From NCBI RefSeq assembly GCF_029714405.1, contig NZ_CP121650.1:8437001-8501000 (forward strand): a DNA stretch of 64,000 nucleotides, written 5' to 3'. The position numbers were made by a program, and so were the translations under genes. Within the stretch, counting starts at the first letter, position 1. Every line of letters starts with the position of its first letter. This DNA comes from Bradyrhizobium sp. CB82 (GTDB lineage: Bacteria > Pseudomonadota > Alphaproteobacteria > Rhizobiales > Xanthobacteraceae). This document shows positions 1 through 8,844 of this stretch, piece after piece. The notes below the pieces were generated by a model. The model made no database searches and was not told the DNA's origin. It saw only the letters and a program-made list of their open reading frames with translations.

Positions 1-21
1 CGCAAAATGGGCAGTTTTGCG
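1..21. repeat. short inverted repeat at window edge
   Basis: CGCAAAA and TTTTGCG form a perfect 7-bp stem with a 7-base loop. It may be a terminator stem of a gene lying left of the window, but no gene end is visible, so its role is unassigned. Confidence 0.3.
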
Positions 22-161
22 ATCAATACTGACCCAGATAAGGGAAATTGTAGGATTCGGCCGCACAAGCCCTCTTGGCGGCCTTTCAGTGTTTTCGCAT
101 TTAAAAGGGGATGCGGCGTGACATTTCACATGAACCTGCGCGTGCAACAGGAGGATGCATC

Positions 162-833
162 ATGAGCGAGCTGTCGCAAGCGTCGCAGCCGCGCACAGAT
201 GCCGATGAGCCGATCGTCTTGATCGTCGACGACGACGCTTCGATGCGCAAGGCTCTCACAAATCTGTTTGAATCGGTGGGGCTCAAGGTCAAGGCTTTTG
301 GCTCAGCGGCGGAGATTTTGCAGGCGAAGCCGCCCGAGGTGCCGAGCTGCCTCGTGCTCGACATCCGCCTACCAGGATCGAGCGGCCTCGATCTGCAGTC
401 CGATCTCGCCGAGGCCAAGATCGACACGCCTATTATCTTTATCACAGGTCATGGCGATATTCCCATGACCGTCCAGGCCATGAAGAGCGGTGCGGTCGAC
501 TTCCTGACCAAGCCGGTACGCGAGCAGGACCTCCTCGACGCGGTCCGGGCCGCGATCGAACGAGACCGCAAGCGGCGCGACCTCGACAAAACAGTCGTTG
601 ACCTGCGATCCCGGTTCGAAAATCTGACCCCACGCGAGCGCGATGTTCTCGCCCTGGTCACTTCCGGGCTGCTGAACAAGCAGGTGGCGGGCGAGCTTGG
701 ACTGGCAGAAATTACCGTCAAAATCTACCGCGGGCAGGTCATGCGCAAAATGGGCGCGAAGTCGCTGGCCGATCTCATTAGAATGAGTGAAGCTCTCGGA
801 ATTTCCCGCCCAAAAGGGAACTTACAAACCTAA
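162..833 (+). CDS. NarL/FixJ-family response regulator (NodW/NwsB-like)
   Basis: A two-component response regulator of 223 residues. The receiver domain (about residues 18-130) has the acidic cluster VDDD at 22-25, the phospho-acceptor Asp67 in LVLDIRLPG, and Lys117 in LTKPV. A LuxR-type helix-turn-helix follows (about 150-215, LTPRERDVLALV). An open frame exists upstream, but the ATG at 162 has a good Shine-Dalgarno, AGGAGG, 7-8 bases before it. In Bradyrhizobium this family includes NodW and NwsB, which activate nod genes in response to flavonoids with the kinases NodV and NwsA. Whether this is NodW itself cannot be decided by eye. No intact kinase is adjacent; the only kinase trace is the pseudogene near 16.8-18.6 kb. 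The family assignment is firm and the specific role is inferred. Confidence 0.9.
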   Translation: MSELSQASQPRTDADEPIVLIVDDDASMRKALTNLFESVGLKVKAFGSAAEILQAKPPEVPSCLVLDIRLPGSSGLDLQSDLAEAKIDTPIIFITGHGDIPMTVQAMKSGAVDFLTKPVREQDLLDAVRAAIERDRKRRDLDKTVVDLRSRFENLTPRERDVLALVTSGLLNKQVAGELGLAEITVKIYRGQVMRKMGAKSLADLIRMSEALGISRPKGNLQT

Positions 834-905
834 GTATACTTTCCAATCCTGCATCCCGCCTCCACTTTCCAACGTACGGCCGCAACCGCGGCGAGCAGTT
901 TGTCA

Positions 906-1286
906 ATGCCCTCTGTCATTTCCCTCATCGACGATGATCCATCCGTTCGTACCGCAACGAACAACCTTCTGGCAGCGTATGGATACTTGGTCCATACTTT
1001 TGCCTCCGCCGAGGAGTTCCTCCGCGCGCCCCAATTGGGTGAAACATCCTGCGTGATTACTGACGTCCAAATGTCGGCCATGAGCGGAATTGACCTGCTC
1101 ACGCATATGCGCAGCCTCGGTCATCGTATGCCTTTCATCTTCATCACGGCCTTTCCAGATGATGCCGTGCGCTCGCGAGCGATCAAGGCTGGAGGAATTT
1201 GCTTTCTTGCCAAACCTTTTGCCACGGCCGCGTTGATCAAGTGTTTGACGATTGCGCTATCTGGGTCAGGTGGAACTAGCGCGTGA
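906..1286 (+). CDS. single-domain response regulator (receiver only)
   Basis: A stand-alone CheY-like receiver of about 126 residues with no output domain. It shows the acidic pocket LIDDDPS near the N-terminus, the phospho-acceptor in VITDVQMSAMSG, the Thr of FIFITAF and the Lys of LAKPF. The gene begins 72 bp after the preceding response regulator on the same strand, so co-transcription is likely. The ATG at 906 is preferred; a TTG at 900 is an in-frame alternative. Receiver-only proteins next to NodW/FixJ-like regulators usually relay or buffer phosphate, but no partner kinase is present here. Family certain, role unknown. Confidence 0.85.
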   Translation: MPSVISLIDDDPSVRTATNNLLAAYGYLVHTFASAEEFLRAPQLGETSCVITDVQMSAMSGIDLLTHMRSLGHRMPFIFITAFPDDAVRSRAIKAGGICFLAKPFATAALIKCLTIALSGSGGTSA

Positions 1287-2412
1287 AGATCTTAGGCGTT
1301 CCTTCCCAAACAAGGGATGTTGCGAGTTTCCCGCCAATCCTTTGAACGCAAGCCAAGAAAACGATCTGTCCAACATCTGATCGGCCTCGCTCATTGCTCC
1401 TGCTCCGCGCAAAGACGGTCAATTCCCACTCAAACCATACATCCAGCGCAGAGGCGCCTTCCTCGCCCTGCCGTCAGGGGGCTAGGCGAGGTCAGCGGTA
1501 CTGAGCTTTCCGCCCTGCTTGCCGGCAGTAGTGCGCCCGATTTGCCAGAGACCTTCGCTGTTTCGGCCACCGCTTTCGTGTCTTGCGGCATGGACCCAGA
1601 ACCGCCGCGCTTCGAAGAGTCACGAATTTGGCTTGGCATCGGCGCATTCTCTCCGTCGGCCCGAGATCTCGTCGTGCTGCTCATGTTAGCTCCTTCAACC
1701 TGGCTCGATTGGCCTACTGTGAGACGGGGCAAGGGCTATGCCAGCGCCAATCGCGAGCTCTAAGCACTGATCGCGCTTCGCAAGAGTTCGGGAAGGTGCA
1801 ATGGCAGGCGTGCTTTGACTCTCATACCGTGCGCCGCTCTCAGCTCGAATAAAGATCGAGGGACTGACGCAGCCGGGCCCCTTCCCTACAGACAAAGATC
1901 AATACCGAATTCCCTTCGGCGTGAAATTTGCCCCGACCCAAGAGCAGGGGTCCAAGAGTACGGGTTCAAGAACTCTGGCTGAAAACGAGGATGCTGGTAT
2001 GAAACGCAACCGCCTTTTGCAAGAGACGGTCTTCCGATCGACGGACCGATCCGGCGCAGTCGTTTTGATCGACCAACTGGACAAATTCTATCTAAAGAGA
2101 ACGCCAGGAGCGCAGAAGGAGGTCAGCAGCTGACACACCACCGAATTTGTGAGAACCATGAGTTGATCAAGTTGACCAGGTCAGCAATCGAACTCAGATT
2201 GACGCTCATCGATGTTAAGCTCCGGACCGCATCCTTCGCCTGGTCTGCCATCACGTTCTCCGTCACTTACGCTCGTTACCATGACGCTGCCGCGGCCCTT
2301 TCTTTCTCTTTACACCGAGCAGAACACAAGGGCTCACAGCGTACAATCTGACGCTGCGTGAGGTTCAACCCACATTCGCGAGCATCCTGGTCTGAGATAG
2401 TTGCAGTAGATG
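1287..2412. other. intergenic stretch without a convincing gene
   Basis: Several open frames of 60-148 codons occur on both strands, but none has a recognisable domain, coherent hydrophobicity or a ribosome-binding site. I read this as non-coding or decayed DNA. Confidence 0.5.
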
Positions 2413-2517
2413 CAGCGTCGGATTATTTGCTACCTTCAAAGTCGCATCACCAATGCTCCCAGGTGATGTGGGGGGCGGAATCGGCGTTTTCTCCGATCCT
2501 GTCGTCGGTGCCGCCCC
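2413..2517 (+). ncRNA. twin-hairpin element, copy 1 (degenerate promoter)
   Basis: The first of five similar elements. The -12 part (TTTGCT, GC at 2429-2430) is good, but the -24 GG is missing. Sixteen bases downstream lies hairpin 1: CATCACC (2445-2451) pairs with GGTGATG (2462-2468). Hairpin 2 pairs GGGGCGG (2472-2478) with CCGCCCC (2511-2517), with an inner ATCGG/CCGAT stem. I see no NifA-type upstream site at the expected distance, so this copy may be a decayed or inactive member. Confidence 0.45.
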
Positions 2518-2843
2518 ACTCTACTCTTCGCGACCTGTCGTCAGGAGTGGCGTGAAACTGGGGCTGCGTCCCGGAGGCGGATCCGGTTGGTAGCGCACGA
2601 CGCGAAGCTTATGCGTATATGATGGTCAGCATCTCCGGGAAAGAAAGGGGATGAAAGCGCCGTCGAGTTGTGCACTATGTACTGGCTTTGTTTTGCGTCA
2701 ATTCGCCGCGCGGGTGTCTCTGCTCCGAGGCCTACCGTGGCACGGGACGCGCTGACCCGCTCATTATCGTGATCTTGCACTCCTTCCGAATCCGGGGCAA
2801 GGCCACCAGCGACAGCGAACCTCAAGCGGGCGGCGTTGCTGTT

Positions 2844-2936
2844 TCACCAGCCGAGAAGCCACAGCGCGAGCGCTGCGCACATGGATGAGCCGACCATAAT
2901 AGCCATTCCGATGAACAGGACTTGCTCGCGATCCAT
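2844..2936 (-). CDS. 30-residue single-span membrane peptide
   Basis: A very short gene: a charged MDREQ start, one hydrophobic segment (about residues 6-28) rich in Leu, Ala, Gly and Met, and the end LWLLGW. The sequence before the ATG contains GAAGGGA at Shine-Dalgarno distance. It looks like a one-pass inner-membrane peptide of the kind that accompanies larger membrane complexes, but no partner is adjacent. A GG-N10-GC match to a -24/-12 promoter lies just upstream on the same strand, but its -12 half is poor. Function unknown. Confidence 0.5.
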   Translation of the reverse strand: MDREQVLFIGMAIMVGSSMCAALALWLLGW

Positions 2937-3222
2937 TTGATCGTCCCTTCGTTTAGAAAGGCTCGAGCCGGACAAGTGCCCCTCTGTTTTAGGGCGCTTC
3001 GTCCGAATTGGAACAGCATGGTTGTGGCCAAACCCGCAATCTCGCTTCGGTTCTCGACACAACCCCTGATGCCTTGGCTTGGCCAACTAACCGGCAAATG
3101 CTGCGGAGGCGTCCGTCTCCTGCTGAACGTTCTGCGTACGATCTGAAGAAAGCGTCCTTCTCGAGGGTATCAACGTATCAACATGAAGATGTCGCGCTTT
3201 CTGAGCGGCTGCTGATCGGCAT

Positions 3223-4014
3223 TCACCAGCTTTTCTTAAATCCGGCTGTCACGCTCAAGTTGGTGCTGCCTTGTGCGGTCTCCCCGACGGCGCTGGAGAG
3301 GGTGATACCGTTGGACAGCGTTTGCTCGGCGCCAAAGCTTCGCAGCCATTTGTCGTCGGTAGTCGACATAGTCTGGCTAACGACAAAGCTCGTGCCGATC
3401 CCGGTGATTGTGACTTTGGCCGAGTTATGGGTCTCGTAGTTGCGCGTCACCTGCCCGAACAGCCCTACGAGCGGCACCTGCCCCTTCTGAACCACATCGC
3501 AATCGATCTGCAATGCCAGCGAATCTTGGCTCCGCAGGGGCACCGACTTGATGAGTGAGGTACCGATCTTGCTACTTTGCTCCCCAGTATCAAAGCGCGC
3601 GTTCACTACGGTTTTATCCCAGACGGAGCCTGCGCCGGGAGCAGTGGCTGCAGCCCAGGCGATGCCGGAGGATTGCGGCGCGTTGCCGCCATTAGCAGCC
3701 TTCTCAGCCAGCAAATCCCATGTTGTGGTGGGCTCCCGCGCAACAGTCATGTCGGCTCCGATCCGAGTGTCCCAGAACGGAGAGATCGACTTTTTGACGG
3801 CGACTTCGGAGGCGCCGTTTGATTTCGTGCTGGACGACCAATTCAGACTGTTGTCAGCGGACCCAGCTTGCGCGGCGGACGGCATCGCGGCCAATATAGA
3901 CGCAAAAACGAACGCGGCAGCCCAGAGCGCCGACTTGGCTCCGTCAACTCCTAACGCGAATTCTACAATGTTGCCTGCAATGGATTCCGCAGGCGCAAGA
4001 AACGGATTTGTCAT
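3223..4014 (-). CDS. exported protein, possibly beta-barrel, unknown function
   Basis: 263 residues. The N-terminus carries a long signal region: a hydrophobic stretch (about residues 31-48) ends in PSAAQAG, a good signal-peptidase I site near residue 51. The mature part alternates short polar and hydrophobic stretches rich in Ser, Thr and Gly, and ends in Trp, as many outer-membrane beta-barrel proteins do. It contains repeated strand-like segments (VTRNYETHNSAKVTITGIG, LSVTAGFKKSW). No enzyme motif is visible. The gene lies alone, convergent with the small membrane peptide region. Export is well supported; the outer-membrane barrel is an inference from the C-terminus. Confidence 0.7.
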   Translation of the reverse strand: MTNPFLAPAESIAGNIVEFALGVDGAKSALWAAAFVFASILAAMPSAAQAGSADNSLNWSSSTKSNGASEVAVKKSISPFWDTRIGADMTVAREPTTTWDLLAEKAANGGNAPQSSGIAWAAATAPGAGSVWDKTVVNARFDTGEQSSKIGTSLIKSVPLRSQDSLALQIDCDVVQKGQVPLVGLFGQVTRNYETHNSAKVTITGIGTSFVVSQTMSTTDDKWLRSFGAEQTLSNGITLSSAVGETAQGSTNLSVTAGFKKSW

Positions 4015-4220
4015 TCAGAGGTCTCATGGCCAGCGTTCTCGCATGTTGCTTACAACCTGACGCCACGATCGATTCAACCTCTTTCGAATAAGTGCATTAC
4101 ATGATGATGACAGAGATCACTCGATCGGCAGCCACGAATAAACAGCTCCGTGCTTTAGGTTCCGCGCGCGAAGGCCTTTTTTGGTTTGACGGAGTGCGCA
4201 GCTCGCGTGACAGCTGCTTC

Positions 4221-4324
4221 TGCGGTGTAGATTACAATTTCGCCGGCTCGATACGGACAGCTTTGACGAAGCCTTGCGGCATCATGTAAGGCCGTCCATT
4301 TTTTCGTTTGGCATAACGCTTGCT
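4221..4324 (+). promoter_or_regulatory. sigma-54 promoter with degenerate NifA site, copy 2
   Basis: TGGCATAACGCTTGC has GG at 4310-4311, exactly 10 bases, then GC at 4322-4323, the RpoN -24/-12 geometry. About 100 bases upstream, at 4221-4236, is TGC-N10-ACA with the conserved central T, one mismatch from the NifA upstream activator consensus TGT-N4-T-N5-ACA. The predicted start is near 4335. Confidence 0.7.
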
Positions 4325-4334
4325 TCAACAGAAT

Positions 4335-4413
4335 ACCATCACGAAGCCGTCGCCGTGATGTAGCGGCGGGCCCAGCGTCCGTTTAAGCGGCATGGAGTCC
4401 GCCCCATTTTTTC
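4335..4413 (+). ncRNA. twin-hairpin transcript, copy 2
   Basis: Hairpin 1 starts at about +3 of the predicted transcript: CATCACG (4337-4343) with CGTGATG (4354-4360). Hairpin 2 pairs GGCGGGC (4365-4371) with GTCCGCC (4397-4403, one G-U) and is followed by CCATTTTTTC, a terminator-like T run at 4407-4412. A discrete RNA of about 75-80 nt is therefore possible. Alternatively it is the leader of the exported-protein gene at 4584. Confidence 0.55.
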
Positions 4414-4583
4414 AGTCGGCCGGACTGGCCTGATTGAACCGACGCCTGGCGGGCCGCAGCCGCGCTAGGATCGCACGTTCTGCGTCTTGGTCAAAATGAC
4501 GCAAGATGAAAGTACGTTGTTATCACTTGGTTCGTCAGGAATGGCTGGCGCCTCTGACGCGGCCTACAACTAAGTAGTATTCG

Positions 4584-5033
4584 ATGAAGCTATCTCAAGC
4601 GTCTGCAATGAGCGGCTGTTCCATCAACCGGCAGATGATCCTGCGGATCACAACGATGATGGCATGGGGATGGCTGTGCATGCAGGCGAGTCCAATCTCG
4701 ATGGAGCCGCGACCAGCACATGCCAGCGCTCCGTCCAGTGGGATTCTCGCCGATCCGGCCGCGCCTGACGATCTGGATAGGAATTACAAGTCAGTTAACG
4801 CTCGGTCATTCCCGGCCGGACATTGTCACGTGACGGACCTTGAGCTCGGCGCCGTACGGTTTGGCTCACGCTACGCAGATGTTGTTTCGATATTCGGCTG
4901 CGCTGGCACTCTCGCGTCACGTGAGATTGTCGGTGATATCAAGTTTCACTTATTTGCTTGGAACGACGGACAGGTTTTGGCGCTGTTCGCTCAGGGCCGG
5001 CTGTTGATCACAACGCTATCTGACACATCGTGA
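4584..5033 (+). CDS. small exported protein, unknown
   Basis: 149 residues. After about 20 polar residues comes a hydrophobic segment (about 19-40, ILRITTMMAWGWLCMQ) and an Ala/Pro-rich stretch with possible cleavage near HASA (residue 49). The C-terminal half (about 85-149) has the pattern GAVRFGSRYADVVSIFGCAG then FHLFAWNDGQVLALFAQGRL. This recalls small periplasmic BamE/SmpA-like folds in which a short helix is followed by strands, but that is a weak resemblance. The gene lies about 250 bp downstream of twin-hairpin copy 2 and could be its NifA-controlled target. The ribosome-binding site is weak. Function unknown. Confidence 0.6.
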   Translation: MKLSQASAMSGCSINRQMILRITTMMAWGWLCMQASPISMEPRPAHASAPSSGILADPAAPDDLDRNYKSVNARSFPAGHCHVTDLELGAVRFGSRYADVVSIFGCAGTLASREIVGDIKFHLFAWNDGQVLALFAQGRLLITTLSDTS

Positions 5034-5238
5034 AGTCACTAAAACTTGTTGCAAGGCAAGGAAGCGCGAATTGCCTGCGCAAGAGCGTCGATGATCTAAA
5101 CCTATGAGGATCGGAAGCGATCTCGTTGAGACAGCGTAGAGGCCCAAGCTGCCCGCCTGACCGTTCTACCGTGTGATTTGTCTTCCTCTTAACACTGGAG
5201 AGCGCTCGGAGCGGTCACAATCGCCGCGCCGCTTTGTT

Positions 5239-5350
5239 TGTTTGCTTTAACACAATGCGACAAACGGGCACCGATACTAAGTTCGGCTTCTGACACATCG
5301 ATGACCGTGGCATCTAGGAAGCGCGTATTTCCATCGGCACGCTGCTTGCT
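5239..5350 (+). promoter_or_regulatory. NifA upstream site and sigma-54 promoter, copy 3
   Basis: The promoter CGGCACGCTGCTTGC has GG at 5336-5337 and GC at 5348-5349 with the required 10-base gap. The upstream site TGTTTGCTTTAACACA (5239-5254) is a full match to TGT-N4-T-N5-ACA and lies about 110 bases before the -12 element. A second TGT-N10-ACA is at 5179-5194. Together they predict NifA-activated, RpoN-dependent transcription starting near 5361. Confidence 0.85.
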
Positions 5351-5360
5351 TGGTGCTGGC

Positions 5361-5435
5361 CACATCACCGCTCCTCTCGCGGTGATGTCGGGCGGACCCG
5401 AGGTGGCAATGGCGCTAATCGCGCCGGGTCCGCCC
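5361..5435 (+). ncRNA. twin-hairpin transcript, copy 3
   Basis: The best-formed copy. Hairpin 1 is a perfect 9-bp stem, CATCACCGC (5363-5371) with GCGGTGATG (5379-5387). Hairpin 2 is a perfect 11-bp stem, GGGCGGACCCG (5390-5400) with CGGGTCCGCCC (5425-5435), enclosing an inner GGCGC/GCGCC stem. No convincing open frame follows before copy 4, about 1 kb away, so this copy most likely makes a non-coding RNA. There is no T run after hairpin 2. Confidence 0.65.
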
Positions 5436-6249
5436 GCTCACGATCTATGCTGGTGTGTCACACAATGAAACTCCATGCGCGGGCTTATGCGGTCGCCGTC
5501 GCATTTGCGCATGGCTTCCGCCATGACGTGCTGAGCGTCTACAACGCATGAAACCTCCGTTGCAGGAAAGCAAGTGTTTAGGTGCGCGGAAACAGCGCGA
5601 ATGGATACGATTACGGCACTTGTAGTTTAGCGGTTTGCTGCCGAGCATTTGCATCGATGGACCCCGCTTTCAGCTAACACCGAACCACGCTGGGGCATAC
5701 TCCACGACGCCACAGCCCACTTCCTGGTGAAAGATTACCTGCGATCTTACCCACCTGTTCGACGATCCGTGAGGGCACGCGCTTTACGCAGACCAGCTAG
5801 GCGTAATACCGCAGAACAAACAAGACGAGCTGAGCGCGCTAGTGGAATAATGGCTTGTTGCGGTACGGCGAGGGCAGAAGCGATCAATGTGTCCACGCCA
5901 CTACGCTCATTGGATTAGAAATATTCTACGTCGGCACCGCCGTTTGATATGTGTCGTTCACGACCAGCAAAGCTCACGAGAATGTGCAGATGGAGGTCCG
6001 GAAGATTTGGATTTCGCCCAGAGCAGGCGCTACAAAACTCAGTTGCGCTGTATTCCGGCTTTTGACGCACGGGCGGCAAACAGCTGCATCGGTTCGACTA
6101 TTACGACCACAAACTTGCTGAACATCCTCGTTAATCTTGCATCAATGATAAACGTCTCTCGCGAACTTCCGAGGCGCTATGGCAACACACGCCAAGCGCG
6201 GCCAGCTCATCCAATTATTTGGCTGAAGCCCACATTGGTTCACCTCGTA
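5436..6249. other. no gene seen between twin-hairpin copies 3 and 4
   Basis: Frames of up to about 140 codons exist, but they are low-complexity in codon choice and match nothing I recognise. This is probably non-coding sequence or decayed genes. Confidence 0.5.
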
Positions 6250-6364
6250 TGTCATTTTGAAGACAAGTCGGGGCAAACTGGCACAACGCAAGGTCCGGCG
6301 TCTCGAACATATATCTAGCCGTCGCATATAGTCGTGGCGATCTCGGTTCGGCACAATGCTTGCT
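6250..6364 (+). promoter_or_regulatory. NifA upstream site and sigma-54 promoter, copy 4
   Basis: TGTCATTTTGAAGACA (6250-6265) is a full NifA-site match. The promoter CGGCACAATGCTTGC has GG at 6350-6351 and GC at 6362-6363. The site-to-promoter distance (about 112 bases) is nearly the same as in copy 3. The predicted start is near 6375. Confidence 0.85.
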
Positions 6365-6373
6365 TTGTCATAG

Positions 6374-6434
6374 ACAGCATCACCGCCCCCTTCCTACCCC
6401 CGGTGATGTAGGGCGGATCCAGGCTTTTGGGTTC
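6374..6434 (+). ncRNA. twin-hairpin transcript or leader, copy 4
   Basis: Hairpin 1: CATCACCG (6378-6385) with CGGTGATG (6401-6408), a 15-base loop. Hairpin 2: GGATCCA (6415-6421) with TGGGTTC (6428-6434), 7 pairs including two G-U. The sequence between the hairpins (TAGGGCGGATCC) resembles the other copies. A GNAT-like gene follows downstream, so this may be an mRNA leader as well as, or instead of, a small RNA. Confidence 0.6.
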
Positions 6435-6736
6435 ATCGCGGAGGGGTTGCGCGCTCAATCATGAGCAATAGGTCGCGCCTCCAATGTCATGTTCATGGTT
6501 GCCGCCGTGAAGTCCCAAGCAAACCTCGAGTCTCGTGGAGACAACGGAAGGGGCTACAACGGAGCAAGTGTTTCAATGCGCGAGAGGAGGACGACCGAGG
6601 AGCGCATTCTTGCGCGATTTTGATTTTCAGTGGGACTACCATGTGTACTGAAGAAGCCCGAGCAGGATCTACAAATCACACGTGCGACAGACGAAATACG
6701 TCAGCCGACGGCTACGGCGGAGGATCTGACATCCTA

Positions 6737-7486
6737 ATGGTAGTCGAGGCAGCAGCTCAGTATCGCTGTGCAAGATCGATTCTCAAAGAGGCATTCACTG
6801 ACCGGGCGGACTTAGAGGATGACGACAAACTGGACGAGCTGTTTCATAGACCTCGAATAGCGCGGTATTTCCTGCTCCTTCGCGGGCAACGTCCAATGGG
6901 GGCTGGTCTGATTCGACTAAACCCGATGATGCCACAATCGATATACGTTCCATACATTGCTATCCGCGCAACCGACCGAGGAAGATTGTCTATCCGGAGG
7001 ATGAAGCAACTATTCGCCGAATTCACGCGGAAGATGGGCGCCCGCAGAATTCTGAGCGAGGCAGAAAATCCGCGTTGTATGCTAGTTGATGGTTCTTTTC
7101 GAAAAGAGCGCATGCAACGTTCAGCAATGAGAATATCTCTACTCCAACGCGTCTTAGGCACAAGTTTTGTCTGTGATCCGGACCCGGCCGCCGCATATAC
7201 GAGGCCTGCTTCAGACGACGCGCAGAAGGTGAGAACATCCCTTCTCTTGGGTTTTGTGCCCATCGGACCAGAGCCGGCAAGCTTCTTCAATCCCAACCGC
7301 ACGGCAATAACGATTGAGCGCTATCGGCAGCTTTATCTCGAACTAATGCAACTTGATTACGGGACCGAGACTCTCGTACCCTCGCCAAGTCAGCTGACAG
7401 CCAGATATCCTGCAATTCGCGATTTCATGACTCGAACGAATGCTTATCGCGAGGAACGCCGTTGGGTGACGCTTCATCCCTTTTAA
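6737..7486 (+). CDS. GNAT-like acyltransferase-type protein, NifA-controlled candidate
   Basis: About 249 residues from the ATG at 6737, which has GGAGGA upstream. The frame extends further up, with alternative ATGs at 6641 and 6461. Residues about 45-115 run from YFLLLRGQRPMGAGLIRL through VPYIAIRATDRGRLSIRR to LFAEFTRKMGARRIL, which follows the strand-loop-helix order of GNAT folds around the acetyl-CoA binding turn. The glycine signature is imperfect, so this is a distant or modified member. The C-terminal 130 residues (LLGFVPIGPEP, FFNPNRTAITIERYRQLY) have no clear assignment. The gene lies downstream of twin-hairpin copy 4, which carries a full NifA site, so symbiotic, low-oxygen expression is the natural inference. 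The substrate is unknown. Confidence 0.65.
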   Translation: MVVEAAAQYRCARSILKEAFTDRADLEDDDKLDELFHRPRIARYFLLLRGQRPMGAGLIRLNPMMPQSIYVPYIAIRATDRGRLSIRRMKQLFAEFTRKMGARRILSEAENPRCMLVDGSFRKERMQRSAMRISLLQRVLGTSFVCDPDPAAAYTRPASDDAQKVRTSLLLGFVPIGPEPASFFNPNRTAITIERYRQLYLELMQLDYGTETLVPSPSQLTARYPAIRDFMTRTNAYREERRWVTLHPF

Positions 7487-7746
7487 GTACCGGACTACTG
7501 ATGCGGCAAGCATTTAGCGGCGTGAGTCCGACGCCATTCAAGGCAATATCGCTCCGTCGCTTATCACCAATTTCACGGTGGATTGGAAGCAAGCAGCATG
7601 GGGCGAACGGGTCCGGCCGCTCCAAATGCCTACCGACCCGCTCTGTCTTCTTGACCAATTGCGATTGACCAAATCGGTCTGACTTTGCTCGAAAGCCCGT
7701 TCCAAAGTTTGTTCAGAATCTGCGCGCGATACCAACCTTGGCCATC

Positions 7747-7959
7747 TTATGCTTTGCGGCAGTCGGCCGGCTCTTTCGGAAGTGTAAATGTGAGCGGGAA
7801 GGTCTTGGCAAAAAGAGTGTTGAGCGCGGCCCGCTCCTCTGCAAGGCGTCTTTCGATGAGCTGGCGTTCTGCGTCGGACAATCTTGTCCCTAGCAGCCGT
7901 CGACACCGATGCATGTTGTTGCGGTGAGCGCGAATTTGAGCCAAGTCTTCATCGAGCAT
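7747..7959 (-). CDS. small conserved-looking helical protein
   Basis: 70 residues, starting at an ATG with AGGAG 8 bases upstream. It is highly charged and helical (LDEDLAQIRAHRNNMHRCRR, LSDAERQLIERRLAEERAAL), ending in a short Thr/Pro segment (FPLTFTLPKEP). From memory it resembles short hypothetical proteins common in Bradyrhizobium symbiotic regions. No domain or function can be assigned. It stands alone, with no obvious partners. Confidence 0.65.
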   Translation of the reverse strand: MLDEDLAQIRAHRNNMHRCRRLLGTRLSDAERQLIERRLAEERAALNTLFAKTFPLTFTLPKEPADCRKA

Positions 7960-8844
7960 CGTCGTAACTCCTGAAGAGCCATGTCCTCTTCATTTCGAGC
8001 AGCAGCAGAGATTTCGCAGCGCATTACTCTGGCGCCGTTAGAGTGCACACCGCATTAGCTGATTGTTGTGGTGGAGTTTGCCGCCAAAAACCGAATAGAG
8101 TTCGCCCAGCTTTTGAATTGACCTTCTTAGTCCAAGTCGCTTTTCGTCAAGAGAACGGCGTACCTGATCCCGTTCGCGCGCCTTGGTCCATACATAGGCT
8201 ATATCTGGTATCGATTACTGCGATGGCTTCGCTCGCGGCGCTCCAAAAGCGCGTCTGAGCATTTTTTTTGAAGGATTCCCTCATGTCAGCAACAGCACGG
8301 CTTAGTAGGGGATCGTTGCCCGAAGGGCGAAGACCAGGCGTAGCCGCTTGCGAAGCCGGGGCTAGAAGCCATGAGCGAACCGTGACGAGCGCGCATTTTT
8401 GATGATCAATTTGAGTTCTTCCTTCCGACGCAATAGGCGCGCTGAATGCCTGTCGGCAAGGGGCTACAATAACACCGTCATTTGGGCGGCGGGTCCCGCG
8501 CCTAGGAGACAATGCGGTTGCCCCCGAGTGCCCTGGGTGGACTAGGCTCAGAAATTTTCGAGGGGGGTTGGTTAAAATTCCGAATGCATGGCGGCCTTCC
8601 GCTGATCTACCTGTGGAGGCCATTGCGACGCCCTCGGGCCGGTAGAAAGACGAAGGGGCGGGCGTGGCCGAGCGCTTGCTGCTGTCACCCGGCGCAGACC
8701 GATGCAAGTATGTTTCTGGTGGACAACGAGTATTCTTACAGCCTTAGAGGGAGATCAGCGGCTTCTTTGAATATTCGAACGGATGTATGCAGGGTCCCCA
8801 TCGGTGGGGCCGTGCGCTCTCACTTCAAGCGGGGGAAGATCGAG
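7960..8844. other. non-coding stretch upstream of the ATPase gene
   Basis: The ATPase reading frame stays open up to 8512, but that part (about 111 codons) has no homology-like features. A 186-codon opposite-strand frame here also looks spurious. No gene supported. Confidence 0.45.

Noticed and set aside
1317..1763. 148-codon plus-strand frame
   Set aside because: Low-complexity Ser/Arg/Pro text with no homology-like features or start signal.
2937..3000. -24/-12 promoter for the 30-residue peptide gene
   Set aside because: GG-N10-GC spacing fits, but the -12 half reads CCGGCT instead of TTGCW and no NifA site was found upstream.
8147..8707. 186-codon minus-strand frame upstream of the ATPase gene
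   Set aside because: No domain, no ribosome-binding site, unnatural composition.
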